Assembly (NCBI GenBank): GCA_916610825.1
Contig: OU744450.1
Location: forward strand, 15,505,767-15,569,766
DNA length: 64,000 nucleotides
Source of the DNA: Haliclystus octoradiatus
Taxonomy: Eukaryota > Cnidaria > Staurozoa > Stauromedusae > Haliclystidae
Reading direction: 5' to 3'
The notes below the pieces were generated by a model. That model worked only from the letters and a program-made list of their open reading frames with translations. It did no database searches and was not told the DNA's origin. The first letter of the stretch is position 1. Every line of letters begins with the position of its first letter. Below are positions 9,913-22,836 of the stretch, one piece after another. Position numbers and translations under genes: made by a program.

Positions 9913-12900
9913 TTAGTATCCAAGTCTAAGTGGAGGTCTTCCAGCATTGATACGTCGTGGGTAGCGTCTATCATTAGCTTGCGTTGTCTGCTGATGTATG
10001 TCTTCTTCAATGGTGATATCTTCAAGTGGTAATGCTGGTCTGTGTTTAATTAGCTTTCGAGCGTTCCATGTTTGACCATCAGATAATTCGTAGCTATACT
10101 TGCCTAGAACTTTTGTAATAGTTCTTGGTTGACTGTATGGTGATTGACCTTTTAGTACTTGGGCTTTAGGCTTCTTACAACGGACCAGGTCTCCTTGAAT
10201 GAAATGACTTTTGTTAGAGTCATTTATGTTCTCTCCATAGTTTGTTGCCTTGAACCTTTCCTTCACTGCTTTGTCTCTTTCTTCGAGCGAGAGTGATGGT
10301 TTTGTTGTGTTGAACGCTGTAGTGAATAGTTCTTGGTTTCGTTTGTCAGAGTCACTGCGTATCTTCCATCCAAACATGAGTTCTGAAGGTGAAACACCAT
10401 TGTTTGGTGCGGTTGCGCGATAAGAAGCCAATAATCGAAGTATTCCAGTTTTAAATGATCCACCTTCTGCAGTAATAATTTGGGTTCCTTGTTTGAGGCT
10501 TCGATTAAAAACTTCGACGAGTCCATTTTCTGCTGGATTGTACACAGCTGTGGGTTTTTGTTTGATGTTCTTGTTTTTAAGATATTGAGTAAACTCATAA
10601 CTTTTAAATTGTGGTCCATTGTCGGAGTCGATTGTGTCTGGATTGCCGTATCTGGAGAACAGGTCGTTTAGCCAGGTGATCACTCTCGGGGAGGTGACGT
10701 CATCTGTGAGAAACACTTCCGGGAAATTGCTAAAGTAGTCGACGATCGATACAATGAATCGTTGATGTTTGGGCACCGTGTGGAATGGGCCAGTGATGTC
10801 AATAGCGAGTTTCTTCCATGGTTTGCTTGGCTTCTCTATAGCTGCAACAGGAACTGTTTGTGGCTTTGATGATTTACCTACAGCAGCACAGCCAATGCAG
10901 GTTTGAACATACTGTGTAATTCTGTTAGTGCCACCAGGCCAATAGTACGCATCATTGTAGAGTTGTGTCATTCGTGTGATTCCTGGATGGCCAGAATGTA
11001 ATAAGTCAAGTATTTGAGGTTGTATACTTCTTGGCACGACCAGGCGTTCTTGTCTGAACAGGCATGCGTCGTGAAAAGATAATTCTTCTCTTATGGTAAA
11101 GTAATATCTCATGTTTCCTGATAGTTGTCGTTTGGCTGGCCATGATGTTGAATTGTATTTTCGAACCAATTGGATATCTTTATCATCATTAGTAGATGCA
11201 ATAAATTCGTCAGCAGTAACATGTGTTGGGTGTAGTAGAGATGCAATTATGATGTTGTCGTCGTCATTTTGAAGAGTTGATACTTCATCTGGTTTAAGTG
11301 ATGTGCCTAATCTTGACAGCATGTCTGCAAATTCATTGTTCTTTCCTTTTACATGCTCAATGTCATAGTCAAAACAGCGCAGGCGATCATACCATCGGCT
11401 GATCCCTCTCGACGATCGCTTTGATGAGAATCGAGTTAAGAGCGTTGTGAGCGATATCTGATCAGTCTTTAGTAGGAAATGTCGGCCCATCAAGTATTTT
11501 TCAAAATGTTCGCATGCCCAAACACATGCTAATGCTTCTCTTTCAGGAGTGGAGTAATTTCTCTCAGAACTTGATAGTGTCTTTGATGCGAACGCTACAG
11601 GTCTTTCTGCCCCATTGTGTATTTGGGAAAGCATTGCCCCTACACCTACGTCTGATGCATCAGTGGTGACTTGTGTCTGGAGTCTTGGGTCGAACGGTAT
11701 CAGTACTTCTGGTGATGTTATTCTAGCCTTCAGCACTGCAAACGACGTTTGGCATAAATCGGACCATTCGAATGATGCATTCTTTCTTGTCAACACTTTT
11801 AGAGGCTCTGTCAGTGATGCGTAGTCTCTAATGAAGGGGGCATAGTATTGGCAAGACCCAAGAAATTGCTGGATTTCGTTAGCGTTTTCTGGACTTCTAA
11901 GTGATTGTATTGCCAATATGTTTTTAGGATCGGGTGAAATAACTGTTCCGCTTGGTGTAGCTTTGATGTTATGCCCCAAAAGTGTAGTTTCTTTTTGAGC
12001 TACTGTGATTTTACTTTTCTTCAACCTGAGGATTTTAGCTTGTAGTTGTTCAAGAGCCATGCGTAGGCGTGCGTCATGCTCTTTTCTTGTTCTTCCTCTG
12101 ACTAAGATGTCATCGCTGTAGGCATGGACACCGGGGATACCTTGTACCGCTTTTTCAATCTCTCTCTGAAATGCTGAGCCTGAGTCGATGAGACCCATGG
12201 GTGCCCGTTTGAATTGGCAGAGACCATGGCTTTCTGTTATGAATGCTGTTAGTGGGCGTGACTCTTCATCTAGTTCAAGATGGTAGTAGGCGTTCGAAAT
12301 ATCTAACTTTGAGAAATATTTATCGTCGCCCACACTATCGAGTATGTCACTTATCAGTGGAACAGGGTGTGTTTGTGGTATGACGTCGTTGTTAAGACCG
12401 CCTTTGAAGTCAACTGTTAGTCTTGCTTCCTTCTTGTCTTTCTTCCAAACAAAATGGGCGGGGTGGACATACTCCTATCTTTCAATTTGCTCGATTATGT
12501 CTGCGTCAAGGAATTCTTGAACTGCTTTGGCTGCTGCTTCTCGAAGTGCGATTGCAGGTCGACGTAGGCCAAATCTCTTGGGTGTTGACCCCTCTCGTAG
12601 AATGATTTTGTGTTTGTAGTCAGGTACCTTTCCCAGGTTGTCTTGAAAGAGATCAGGAAATTCATGTGTTAATGATGTGAGGAGTTCATCTGGCTCTAGA
12701 ACTGCTGCTGTATCTTGATCTCTGCTGTTGACGCTGTTGATGACCTTGTTAGCTGGGTCAATTTGAACACCTAGTGTTGCCAAGTCATTGATTCCAAGTA
12801 CGGATACCTCTGTGCCTCGTACAATGAAGAATTTAACAATAGCTGTTTTGGTTGCCATGTACGTCATATGCAACGAAATTGTACCTAGCACGTTAGATAC

Positions 12901-14073
12901 AACTGAAGAATCAAAGTTATGTAATGTTAAATTGTTTGGTGTTAATGCAGTAGATGAAAAATGCTGATTATACAAATGTTCTGTTAATGTTGATACGTCT
13001 GCACCTGTGTCTGCCATTAAAGTAGTGTTAATTACTTTAGGGTGTGTCCCACTGACTGACTTAAGTTTGACTTGCATATTGATCTTGTTATCGGGTAAAC
13101 TAATATGGCCAATTGTTAGGGTGCGCTGGCTTGCATTTGGGGTGTTTCTAGGTTTCTTGCAAACTCTAGAAAAATGGTTGGCTATGCCACAGTTGTCACA
13201 CACTTTGCCTTTTGCAGGACAATTACTATTTCCGTGGAAATGACCTTCTTGGCCACATCCTAAACATTTTTTATTGTTAGTGTTCGTGTTATTATTGTTG
13301 CTGTTGTTGTTCTTACGATCACCGTTATCGTGCTTCTTGTTTTCAGCCGTTGTGTTTCGTTGTTTGTTACTATGGTGATTACCGCGTCTGTTTGACTTAT
13401 ATCCGGATATCGCACTCACCGCCGTTGAGTGAAGTTGAGCGCTGTCCTTTTTTGCGGTTTCATGTGCACGAATGAAATCTATGATCACTGTTAAATCAGA
13501 CTTATCATGCTCTGCAAAAAGTCTCTTCTGTACCTCTTTATCATAACAATTCAATACAATATTATCAGCCAGTGCATTGTTCTCAGCGGCTGTTGTAGAA
13601 AGGTCACAGTCTTTTGCTAATATCCTTAATTCGGCTGTCCAGTGGTCTATGGTCTCGTCTTGTCGTTGCTGTCGTTCACGAAATTTTTTCAATGCAAGTC
13701 GTCTGTTCACTGTCGGTTTGAATAAATCTTCGCATTGTTTTTTAAATGTTTCATGTGTTCTGTCCCATTCTGTAGCGTTTGGTGTACCTAAGATCTGTCG
13801 CTGACCTTCTGCTCCTAGACATGCAAACAAGTCCAAGTTACGGGCCTTGTCTGTGAACAATTTTGGTGGTTGCTGGCCCCCTTCGTTGTTCGACGAAATA
13901 GCGTTGTCTATTAGCGATGTTGTTGTGTTACTGTGTCGTTGTTTTCGTTGAAGCAAATTTAGTTCCTTTCTTTCTACATATACCTCGAATATTGTTATCC
14001 ATTGAGTCCACGGGATTGTTGGTTCACCGGGACACGGCATAAACTCACATGGTAAGCCTTTGAAATCAGACAT
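9913..14073 (-). pseudogene. Gypsy-1 gag-pol polyprotein, one in-frame TAG
   Basis: A single frame of 1,387 codons from the ATG at 14073 to the stop at 9913, broken only by TAG at 12475-12477 just before the RT. In order it carries a gag with two CCHC knuckles (residues ~269-304; the first is CLGCGQEGHFHGNSNC), an aspartic protease motif DTGAD (~354), RT with YSDDILV (~653), RNase H with TTDASDVGVGA (~803), an integrase zinc-binding HHCC region (~1025-1070) and a DDE core (AIDITGP, SDNGPQF, NPAENGLVEV; ~1088-1185). The protein makes, copies and integrates the element. YSDD replaces the commoner YVDD or YADD. The stop is either a disabling mutation or, less likely, a readthrough site. A mag-like clade is inferred. 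Confidence 0.92.
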
Positions 14074-14151
14074 GCTAATGACAACGTGAATGACTTACCG
14101 ACCAAAATACGGGATGATATGATGTGGGTTCGTAACAATTAAATAAATATA

Positions 14152-14163
14152 CCTCGTCGCCAA
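14152..14163 (-). promoter_or_regulatory. Gypsy-1 primer-binding-like site
   Basis: Directly after the 5' LTR, the minus strand reads TTGGCGACGAGG. Its position is that of a tRNA primer-binding site, and Gypsy-2 has the closely related TTGGCGACGAAG at the same place. The primer tRNA is not determined. Confidence 0.6.
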
Positions 14164-14341
14164 TGTTATGTGTTGTATTATAACGAAAGAATAAAAGGGA
14201 AAGGCAATAACTCATAAAAACGTCCGTGACATTCAAAACTCAACTCAAGACTGTTTATGTAATCGGATTAAGGAATCTGTAATATTATATCTATGTAATT
14301 AGCTAGACTGAAACGCAATGATGTCATATTATCATATATCA
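14164..14341 (-). repeat. Gypsy-1 5' LTR
   Basis: 178 bp, with the same ends as the 3' LTR, followed on the plus strand by the ACCTT duplication. In element orientation it ends CATAACA and is followed by the primer-binding-like site. Confidence 0.95.
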
Positions 14342-14404
14342 ACCTTTACATAAGGTAATGGTATAGTATCAAATACAACATATTTCTTTTTCCTTATTTT
14401 TCAG

Positions 14405-14497
14405 GCAAATGAACATGGTTTAAAGCTAATCGATAAGTGATGGTTTTTGACGTGTCTAATGTTGTCATGTAATCATGAACAATATTGCGAAGTCCAG
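14405..14497 (+). other. repeat-unit exon a, copy 2
   Basis: Acceptor TTTTTCAG| at 14404 and donor CCAG|GTCAGT after 14497. The frames are closed, so it is non-coding if spliced. The same segment appears at 15339-15441, and its start again at 23318. Confidence 0.35.
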
Positions 14498-14858
14498 GTC
14501 AGTCATTTAATATTTTCATGATCATCTTTATATAATTTGCGAGGGAATAGATTTGATAGGATAGATTTTGATTTTTGTTTTGAGGATTATTCGAAAGGCA
14601 GTTTCATTCGAAAACGCAGAAAAAAATTAATTTTGTTATCTGGTTATAGCTCGGCCAGTAGGCCTTAGTAGACAGCAATTGATATCGGTAATACGGAATT
14701 ATTTTGTAGTGGTGCACGGTGAAATCCTTTTAACTAATCTATTATAATGCAAGAATAATATCTTTGATATAATGGTCAATGAAAAATAACTTCTTGAAGA
14801 TTGACTAATTTGAACTATTCAATTGACCATGTAACATAAAAATGTATGTTTTTTGTAG

Positions 14859-14940
14859 ATACCTGATGGAAGCTATGCAAGTGGTACAAGATGAATGATA
14901 TTAACTTGTATCAAGCAAACATAATAGCTGCAGATGTCAG
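14859..14940 (+). other. repeat-unit exon b, copy 2, with micro-ORF
   Basis: Acceptor TTTTTTGTAG| and donor CAG|GTGAAG are conserved with the other copies. The micro-ORF 14866-14898 reads MEAMQVVQDE then TGA. Confidence 0.35.
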
Positions 14941-15338
14941 GTGAAGTTTTATACTCCTAATGTTTATATGTGTGAAAGAGGAATTACTTAAATATTTCTC
15001 GAGTTGATTCTTACATTTCATTCGATAATTGCACGTGTTGCCGGTTGTCAAATATGGATTCTTTGTTTCTTTAGTTTTGGATTCTTTAAAATTCTTCAAT
15101 TTATACATCGTCGACAAATAATACTGTTATAAAATCAGTTTCGTAGCCAGCGAAGTTCTAGAATCCTGCTTGCCGTTATTGGTTACCCAAATAAGCATTT
15201 TGATAAACTCATCATAGTTTTGTTGGCCTTTGCTTTTTAGTGTCCGAAACCACTTTGATAGTGTGAGATAATGAAACCTTTCCATAAGATGATGGTATAG
15301 TAAGAGATACTAAATATTTCTTTTTGCATATTTTTCAG

Positions 15339-15441
15339 GCAAACGAACCTGGTTTAAAGCTAATCAGTAAATGATGATCTTTGACGTGTCATGTTAATGT
15401 TAATGTTGTCATGTAATCATGAACAATGTTGCGAAATCCAG
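15339..15441 (+). other. repeat-unit exon a, copy 3
   Basis: Acceptor TATTTTTCAG| at 15338 and donor CCAG|GTCAGT after 15441. It is closed in all frames. Confidence 0.35.
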
Positions 15442-15810
15442 GTCAGTCATTTGATATTTTCATGATCATCATTATATAAAATGCGAGGAAATAGATTTGA
15501 TAGGATGACCAATGGAAAATTTATAGTGCTAAATAGAATGATTTTTTGTTTTGAGGATTATTCGAAAGGCAGTTTCGTTCTGAAACGCAGAAGGAAATCA
15601 ATTTTGTTATCTGGTTATAGGTCAGTCAATAGTAGACGGCAATTGATATCGGTACAGTAATACGGAATTATTTTTGAAGTGGTATACGTGAAATCCTTTT
15701 ACCTGATCTATTAAAATACAAGAATAATATCTTTGATAGAATGGCCAATGAACAATAACTTCTTGAAGATTGATTAATTTGAACATGGACTATAGACAAT
15801 GTAACATGAA

Positions 15811-16233
15811 TGTTACCTCTGTGGGTAACAGGAAATGTTGTCACGTGACAACGCCCTTTTTCTGTAATTAGGGTTTAGTTTTCTGTAATATATGTTGTTG
15901 TATTGTGATCTCCGTTGAGATAGGAGTATTGAAAGTAGAAATAATTTAATTTGCAACCAAAGTGTTTAAACTGTTGTTCAGTGTTATTTGTGAAGATAAA
16001 CCAAGGTATTTATTCATTTTATTGTTAATTGTTATTAATTGTTATTTACTGATTATGAATATTTAATGTTATACTAATTGTTATTGTTATCTTATTTTAG
16101 AAAACCGTTCATTATTATATTATTCATTTGTTGACGAATAGAGATTTGAAAATATCACTGCTGTTTTATTGCTTCAACTCTATTAACTTGAATAAGAGCG
16201 CGTGTTTCTGTTTCAAAATATACTGGTACACCA
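15811..16233 (+). repeat. BEL 5' LTR
   Basis: It starts with a small inverted repeat TGTTACC...GGTAACA and contains a perfect 16-bp palindrome GTTGTCACGTGACAAC (from about 15836) centred on a CACGTG E-box. It ends GGTACACCA. The ATGAA duplication precedes it. Confidence 0.93.
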
Positions 16234-16330
16234 TAGTTTTCTTGATCTTCTCGTGGTTTATTGATGGATTCCAAGAATACGTGTGTCCTTGGATCGTCGT
16301 TGTAGTTTGTCCTTTGTCCTTTGGCCTGGC

Positions 16331-19300
16331 ATGGTATTAACAAGGAAAGCTACCACAGAGATGGATGTTGACGTTTTGATAGAAGAGTGTAAAAGTTATA
16401 TCGAAGAGTTAAAGAAGGCGTACGCCGAAGTCGATGCATGGTCAGATGATGTGTCCGAGGTAAGCGTATTAAACGCAATAAAAGAAATCGACAACATATG
16501 AAAACGGTATGTCGATTGTAATAACTCGTTTATATTAATTAATACTTTAACCGATTCGCAAAAGGACAATCTTCGCAAAGAATATTTATTTCAATGCGAT
16601 AGAAAACATAGTTATGATAATAAGTTAAGTGTTTTTCACAGTAAATATAACGTGTCGGTGCTGGCGGCAGCTCGTGATAATATTAACAATAGACAGGAAA
16701 TGGACAACATCTCGATTGCCTCTTCAACAAAATCACGGTCTAGTAAATCGTCTAAATCTAGCAATATTTCACACCGATCGAGTATAAGACGGGCTGAACA
16801 AAGGATTGTAACAGCAAAATTGGAACTAGACGCAAAAATTGCTGAGCAAAATGCAAACATCGCCATCGCCAATGCTAAATTAGTAGCAAGTAAAACGATC
16901 TCAGAAGCTCACGATATGCTAGATGATTTGCATGAAGAATTCCCTGTTGGTGACAATTTATCAGCACGTGCCGGCTCTGTCGTTTCTATCAGTTCCGGAC
17001 GTAATCATAGTAATTCAGCAAACAATAGGAATATATTAACAGACAATGAAATAGATAATAGTCTTTCGAACAAAAGCAAACAAGCGGTTAAAAGTTCTAA
17101 TGAGAATATAACCACAAGTTCGTCTTCTTCTATTGAAATAACAGCTCTTCATGAAGCTCTTTGTGCTGTTCAAAGGTTGAGTGCAACCAATGAATTACCG
17201 ACGCCAGAAATAGTTAAATTCACCGGTAATCCTGTTGATTATCCGAGATTTATCAATAGATTCACCGATCTAATTGACTCTAAGCCACTTGATGAGAATC
17301 AGAAATTTTCTCGCCTATTGCAATTTTTAAGTGGACCTGCTCTAAAGGCAGTGGAGGGTTTTGAAATCACAGGCCCAGGAAAATTAAAATCAGCAATAGA
17401 TCGTTTAAAAAAGAAGTTCGGACAAAAACATGCCATTACTCATGCTTGCCTGAAGGTGTTAACGGAAGGTCTTCCAATTAAAGCAAATGACAAATTAGCC
17501 TTCCAAACTCTTTCTGACAATGCAAATAGTGTTTATTCAACATTGAAACATTTAGATTGTCTGTCGGAAATAAATACAGGTGTAATTGCAAAATTAAATG
17601 AAAGGATGCCTAGATATTTTCAGACTAGGTGGCAAAAGGTTGCCAATAAGATTAGAAAAAGAAAGGATAGGCAGCCTACTTTGAAGGATTTCATTGAGGA
17701 ATTGGATGATGAATCCGACGCCCTGAATGACCCTATATTTGTTGTGGCAGCTCCAATTTATAAGGATGTGACCGTTACTAAAAAGAAGGTAGATATTGTA
17801 ACCAGGGCAACCACGTTAGCAACAACAGGGAACATAAAAATTTGTCCACTTTGTACAAACGAAAATCATTTAATGTACAAATGTGATGTTTTTAAGGAAA
17901 AAAGCATGGGGGAAAAAGTACAAATTATTAAGGATAACAACTTGTGCTTTGCTTGTTTACGAACAGGGCACATTTCTCGTAATTGCAATTTGTCTAAACC
18001 GTGCAAAGACTGCAATAATAAGCATAACACCCTTATACACCGATCTCCCCCTTCTCAGGAAAGTAGTAATTGTATCGAAATTATAAATAATTACACTGAA
18101 GGATGTAACTCAGCTAATACTGATGACTGTCATATTGATGAAACATCTATGATGCAGATAATCCCAATTACTGTGTTTGGTTTAAATAATGTTGCTGTGA
18201 CAACATATGCTTTGTTGGACTCAGGTTCTTCCGTGTCATTGTGTGACAAAGATCTACATGACAGGTTAGGGATACAAGGTGAAATGAAGGAAATTTGCCT
18301 AACAACTGTCAATGGGGAAGGGAAGGGAGTTAGAACAGCCAACTGTAAAATAGTGATTTCCAAAGTGCTAGAGAATAATGAAACACCTCGTTATGATGAC
18401 GAGGTTATTTTAAATTCTGTATGGGTTATCGAGAACCTAAATGTAGGAAATAAGGTTAAGCCATGGGAAATAAACTTGTCAAAGTACCGACACTTAAACG
18501 GCATAAATTTTCCTTTAGTTGAAATAGAAAAGGTTTCTATGTTAATTGGTACCAACTGTCCTGATGCGTTGGTTCCTTTAGATTGTAGAAAAGGTGGGGC
18601 TACAGACCCATGGGCAGTAAAAACTAAGCTAGGTTGGTCACTGCTTGGTACAATATCTCAGTCTAATGATAACACATTTGTGCATGTTAACACAATTTCT
18701 GATGCTGTCAGCTTAAATCAACAGGTTGAAGGTTTTTGGTTGATTGATCAGTACGGTACTTTATCTGCTGAAGATGATGGTCTATCTGTGGAAGACAATA
18801 GAGCATTAGAGATGATGAATTCTACTCTAAAGTTGGTAGAAGGGCATTATCAACTGGGTCTACCTTGGAAGGATAAGAGTCTTTCTCTACCTAATAATTT
18901 TAATGTTGCAAAAAGAAGGCTAATGTACTTGAAGAAACGCCTTCAAAGAGATGAAGATCTAAGACTGGCATACCATGGTATTATCAACAAATACTTGGAG
19001 AAAGGGTATGCAGTCCGAAAAGGTGATACAGAGAAGGCAGAGAATGTTTCAAGATTGTGGTACCTTCCACATCATGCTGTACTGTCACCTAAGAATCCAA
19101 AGAAGGTACGCATGGTTTTTGATGCGGCAGCAACATATGGTGAGGTTTCCCTTAATTCAAGTCTTCTTCAGGGTCCTGACTTGACAAATTCTTTGATAGG
19201 GGTCTTAACAAGGTACAGATTAGGTAAATATGCATTTGTGAGTGATATCGAGGCAATGTTTTTACAGGTGAAAGTAGACCCTCGTGATTGTAACTCTTTA

Positions 19301-22069
19301 AGTTTCTTATGGTGGCCAGATGGCAATTTAGAGGCTGAGCCTGAAACACTTCAAATGGTGTCTCACATTTTTGGTGCAGTAAGTTCTCCTTCCTGTGCAG
19401 CTTTTGCACTGAAACGCACTGCTATTGATAATAAAGAACATTTTTCAAAGGCGGCAGTTGATACTGTTCTTGAAAGTTTTTATGTAGATGATTACCTCAA
19501 AGCTACTTCTCTCGAAGGAGAAGCAATTGCTCTAGCAAAAGAGGTGAAGCAGCTACTAAAGGTTGGCGGTTTCAACCTCACTAAATGGAACTCAAACAGT
19601 AGAAAACTGCTTTCAGAATTTTCAGAACAGGAGAGGTCATCACCATTAGTTGATCTAGATTTGGATAAGTTAGGTGTTGGCAAAACTTTAGGTGTAAAAT
19701 GGGACGTTGATAAAGATTGTTTTGGTTTCAGTTGCGATGTTAAGCAAAACCCCCCAACTAAGCGTGGTATATTGTCTACTGTTAGTTCTTTGTATGACCC
19801 TTTGGGAATGGCAAGTCCGTTCACTTTCAAGGCAAAATGTTTGTTACAAGATTTGTGGCGCAGTGATTATGGTTGGGACACTGAACTGAAGGAGTCTCAT
19901 CTCGTTACTTGGGAAAAATGGCTCATTGACTTGATTAAATTAGAGAAAGTAGAGTTAACAAGAAATATTCTACCATTACCACTTGATGTTTACTCTAAGG
20001 TGGAGTTACATGCCTTTTCAGATGCATCTCAAGTAGGGTATGGAGCAGTCATCTACTTGAGATTGTTAAATCAGGATTCTATCAGTTGCTCATTTGTGAT
20101 AGGTAAGAATCGTCTTGCTCCTTTGAAAGAGATCAATATTCCAAGATTGGAATTACAAGCAGCGTTGACGTCAGTTAGATTGTGCTCAAAGATCTGCAGA
20201 GAGTTGAGATTGACTGATTCAACTTTGACATTCTGGACAGACTCGACAACGGTGCTCAGTTACATCTCAAATGAAAGTAAACGATTCAAAGTTTATGTTG
20301 CGAATAGAGTAGGAGAGATTCGCGAGACAAAAACAGCCAGTCAATGGAGGTATGTTGATTCTGCAAGTAATCCAGCTGATGATGTTTCGCGAGGGTTGTC
20401 CCCAGAAGAACTTGGTGCTGAAAGTAGATGGTTTGCAGGACCTGATTTTCTACAGAAGGAGGAATCAGAATGGCCGGAAGATCCTCGTGTTATGCAATCA
20501 TTAGTAAATGATCCTGAGGTTAAAGAAGATGCAAATGTTTGTCATACAACTAGTCAAGTGAGTGAAACAGGTTTTGAAGAGAAATTGTTCAGTCGCTACT
20601 CCTCTTGGGATAAGCTTAATAGAACCGTTGCTTGGATACTCAGGTATAAGGAGTATCTCAGATTCAAAGTAAGGTATAAGGATGAAAACATAAAACCTGC
20701 ATTTTCTTTTGTCGATTATTTAAAGGTTTCAGAGCTCAGAAGAGCAGAAAGTGTGATATTGAAGATTGTACAAGGTCAAAATTTTAGCAAAGAAATTTTT
20801 GCGTTAGAAAAAGGAAAATCATTGCCATCAAATAGCTCATTGTTGAAACTAAATCCATTTTTAGACAATGGGTTGCTTAGAGTTGGAGGTAGAATAAATC
20901 AAGCACAAGTTGCATTTACCTTTAAACATCCTGCGATTCTTCCGAAATCACATCATATATCGAATTTATTGATTAAATATTGTCATACATCTATGAGTCA
21001 TGTTGGACAACAATCGACATTGTCTTTGCTTCGTACCAAGTATTGGATTATTAATGCTAGGAGTGCAGTTAGGAAATTAGTCAGAAACTGCATGACATGT
21101 ATGAGATATGAGAGAAAGGTTGGCGAGCAATTGATGTCTTCCCTCCCTAAATCAAGAACGTTAGCGTTCAAGCCTCCATTCTTTCATTGTGGCGTAGATT
21201 ATTTTGGCCCTCTTAAAGTTAAAAGAGGACGAGGAACTGAGAAAAGGTACGGATGCATATTTACATGTTTCAACACAAGGGCTGTACACTTGGAATTAGC
21301 GAATAGTTTAGAATCAGATTCATTTATTAATGCTCTTAGAAGGTTTGCAGCAAGAAGAGGCATGCCTAGTGTGATGCATAGTGACAATGGCACTAATTTT
21401 AAAGGTGCAGATAAAGAACTTAAAGAAAGTATTGCAGCAATGGACCAGAATAAAATTTCTAAATTTTTGTTATACAAGGCTTGTGAATGGGATTTTAATA
21501 CCCCAACTGCTAGTCATCATGGAGGTATTTGGGAGAGATTAATTAGGTCGGTCAGGCAAATTATGAGGAAAGTTATAGGAAGCAGTCTTCTCACTGAAGA
21601 GACACTGCTTACAGTGTTGGTAGAAATAGAGTCACTGCTAAATTGCAGACCCCTAACCCCACTAAGTGATGACCCAATGGAGCTCGAAGCATTAACTCCA
21701 AACCACTTGTTGATGCAAAGTCAAGGACCACCATTGCCTATTAGTACTTTAGATAACGTGAAGTCTAATTACTGTAAACGTTGGCAACATGTCCAAGTGC
21801 TTGTCAATCATTTCTGGAATCGATGGGTTAAGGAGTACCTCCCTCTTCTGCAAGAACGCAAGAAATGGAGTACGAAGAAGGATAATTTTGCATTAGATAG
21901 TTTGGTATTAGTCTTGGATGAGTCAGTACACAGATGTCAGTGGCCGTTAGGCAGGATTGTTAAAATTTACCATGGTGGTGATGGCTGTGTAAGAACAGTA
22001 CAAGTTAATACAAGGTCTTCAATGTTAACCAGACATATTACAAAAGTATGTAGCTTGGAAGAAGTTTAA
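16331..22069 (+). pseudogene. BEL/Pao gag-pol polyprotein, one in-frame TGA
   Basis: The frame opens at ATG 16331, meets TGA at 16499-16501, then is open without break to 22069; the longest ORF begins at ATG 16652 (1,805 codons). Counting from 16652, it shows a gag with a charged coiled region, a DUF1759-like block (~170-360), two zinc knuckles (CPLC ~398, CFACLRTGHISRNC ~432), an A17-type protease (LLDSGSSVSLC, ~520), RT with FYVDDYL (~942), RNase H (HAFSDASQVGYGA, ~1119), an integrase core (VDYFGPL ~1514, HSDNGTNF ~1575, HHGGIWERLI ~1622) and a C-terminal DUF5641-like domain (~1716-1796). The domain set and YVDDY box define BEL/Pao. The TGA would block gag unless translation starts downstream or reads through. 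Confidence 0.93.
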
Positions 22070-22130
22070 GTGAACCATGGTGTTAAAAAAAAAAAAAAAT
22101 AAATAAAAATAAAATTAAAAAAAAAAAAAA

Positions 22131-22161
<31 letters not shown>

Positions 22162-22389
22162 ATAGAAAATATAAAAGTACAAAAATAAATATAAATTGAT
22201 TATAAAAATGTTAAAGTTTAGAAGCTAGTTATATAAGTGTGTATTATTAAATAGATTTAAAGATTTAGAAATGTTAAGGTAATTTTATTTGTATTATTGT
22301 TCATTTATTGTTCAATTTAATTATCTTTGTATTAGACATTGTATTTAGATTTAGTTATGAGAACCCGAGTGTTCTCATGGGGGTCGGTA

Positions 22390-22812
22390 TGTTACCTCTG
22401 TGGGTAACAGGAAATGTTGTCACGTGACAACGCCCTTTTTCTGTAATTAGGGTTTAGTTTTCTGTAATATTTGTTGTTGTATTGTGATCTCCGTTGAGAT
22501 AGGAGTATTGAAAGTAGAAATAATTTAATTTGCAACCAAAGTGTTTAAACTGTTGTTCAGTGTTATTTGTGAAGATAAACCAAGGTATTTATTCATTTTA
22601 TTGTTAATTGTTATTAATTGTTATTTACTGATTATGAATATTTAATGTTATACTAATTGTTATTGTTATCTAATTTTAGAAAACCGTTCATTATTATATT
22701 ATTCATTTGTTGACGAATAGAGATTTGAAAATATCACTGCTGTTTTATTGCTTCAACTCTATTAACTTGAATAAGAGCGCGTGTTTCTGTTTCAAAATAT
22801 ACTGGTACAACA
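22390..22812 (+). repeat. BEL 3' LTR
   Basis: The same 423-bp repeat, ending GGTACAACA, followed by the ATGAA duplication. It is preceded by a G-rich tract (ATGGGGGTCGG) in the polypurine position. Confidence 0.93.
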
Positions 22813-22836
22813 ATGAAAACGTATGTTTTTTTGTAG

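Larger units (their letters stand above)
9588..14341 (-). mobile_element. Gypsy-type LTR retrotransposon (Gypsy-1), nearly intact
   Basis: A 4,754-bp element with 178-bp LTRs differing at one position. It is flanked by the 5-bp target duplication ACCTT (9583-9587 and 14342-14346). It sits in copy 1 of the tandem unit, whose sister copies show the empty site. The order on the minus strand is 5' LTR, a TTGGCGACGAGG primer-binding-like site, gag, protease, RT, RNase H, integrase, purine-rich tract and 3' LTR. The order RT-RNase H-integrase places it in Metaviridae (Gypsy). One in-frame TAG interrupts the single gag-pol frame. LTR identity indicates a young insertion. Confidence 0.95.
15811..22812 (+). 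mobile_element. BEL/Pao LTR retrotransposon, nearly intact
   Basis: A 7,002-bp element with 423-bp LTRs that differ at about three positions. It is flanked by the 5-bp duplication ATGAA (15806-15810 and 22813-22817), as is usual for BEL/Pao. It is inserted in copy 3 of the tandem unit, and copy 2 gives the empty-site sequence. A gag-pol frame is interrupted by one TGA. A strongly A-rich stretch (22086-22200) separates pol from the 3' LTR. I could not identify a convincing primer-binding site directly after the 5' LTR. Confidence 0.95.

Noticed and set aside
16128-16343. Short frames on both strands at the end of the BEL 5' LTR and leader
   Set aside because: They lie in LTR and leader sequence and overlap each other; the real frame starts at ATG 16331.
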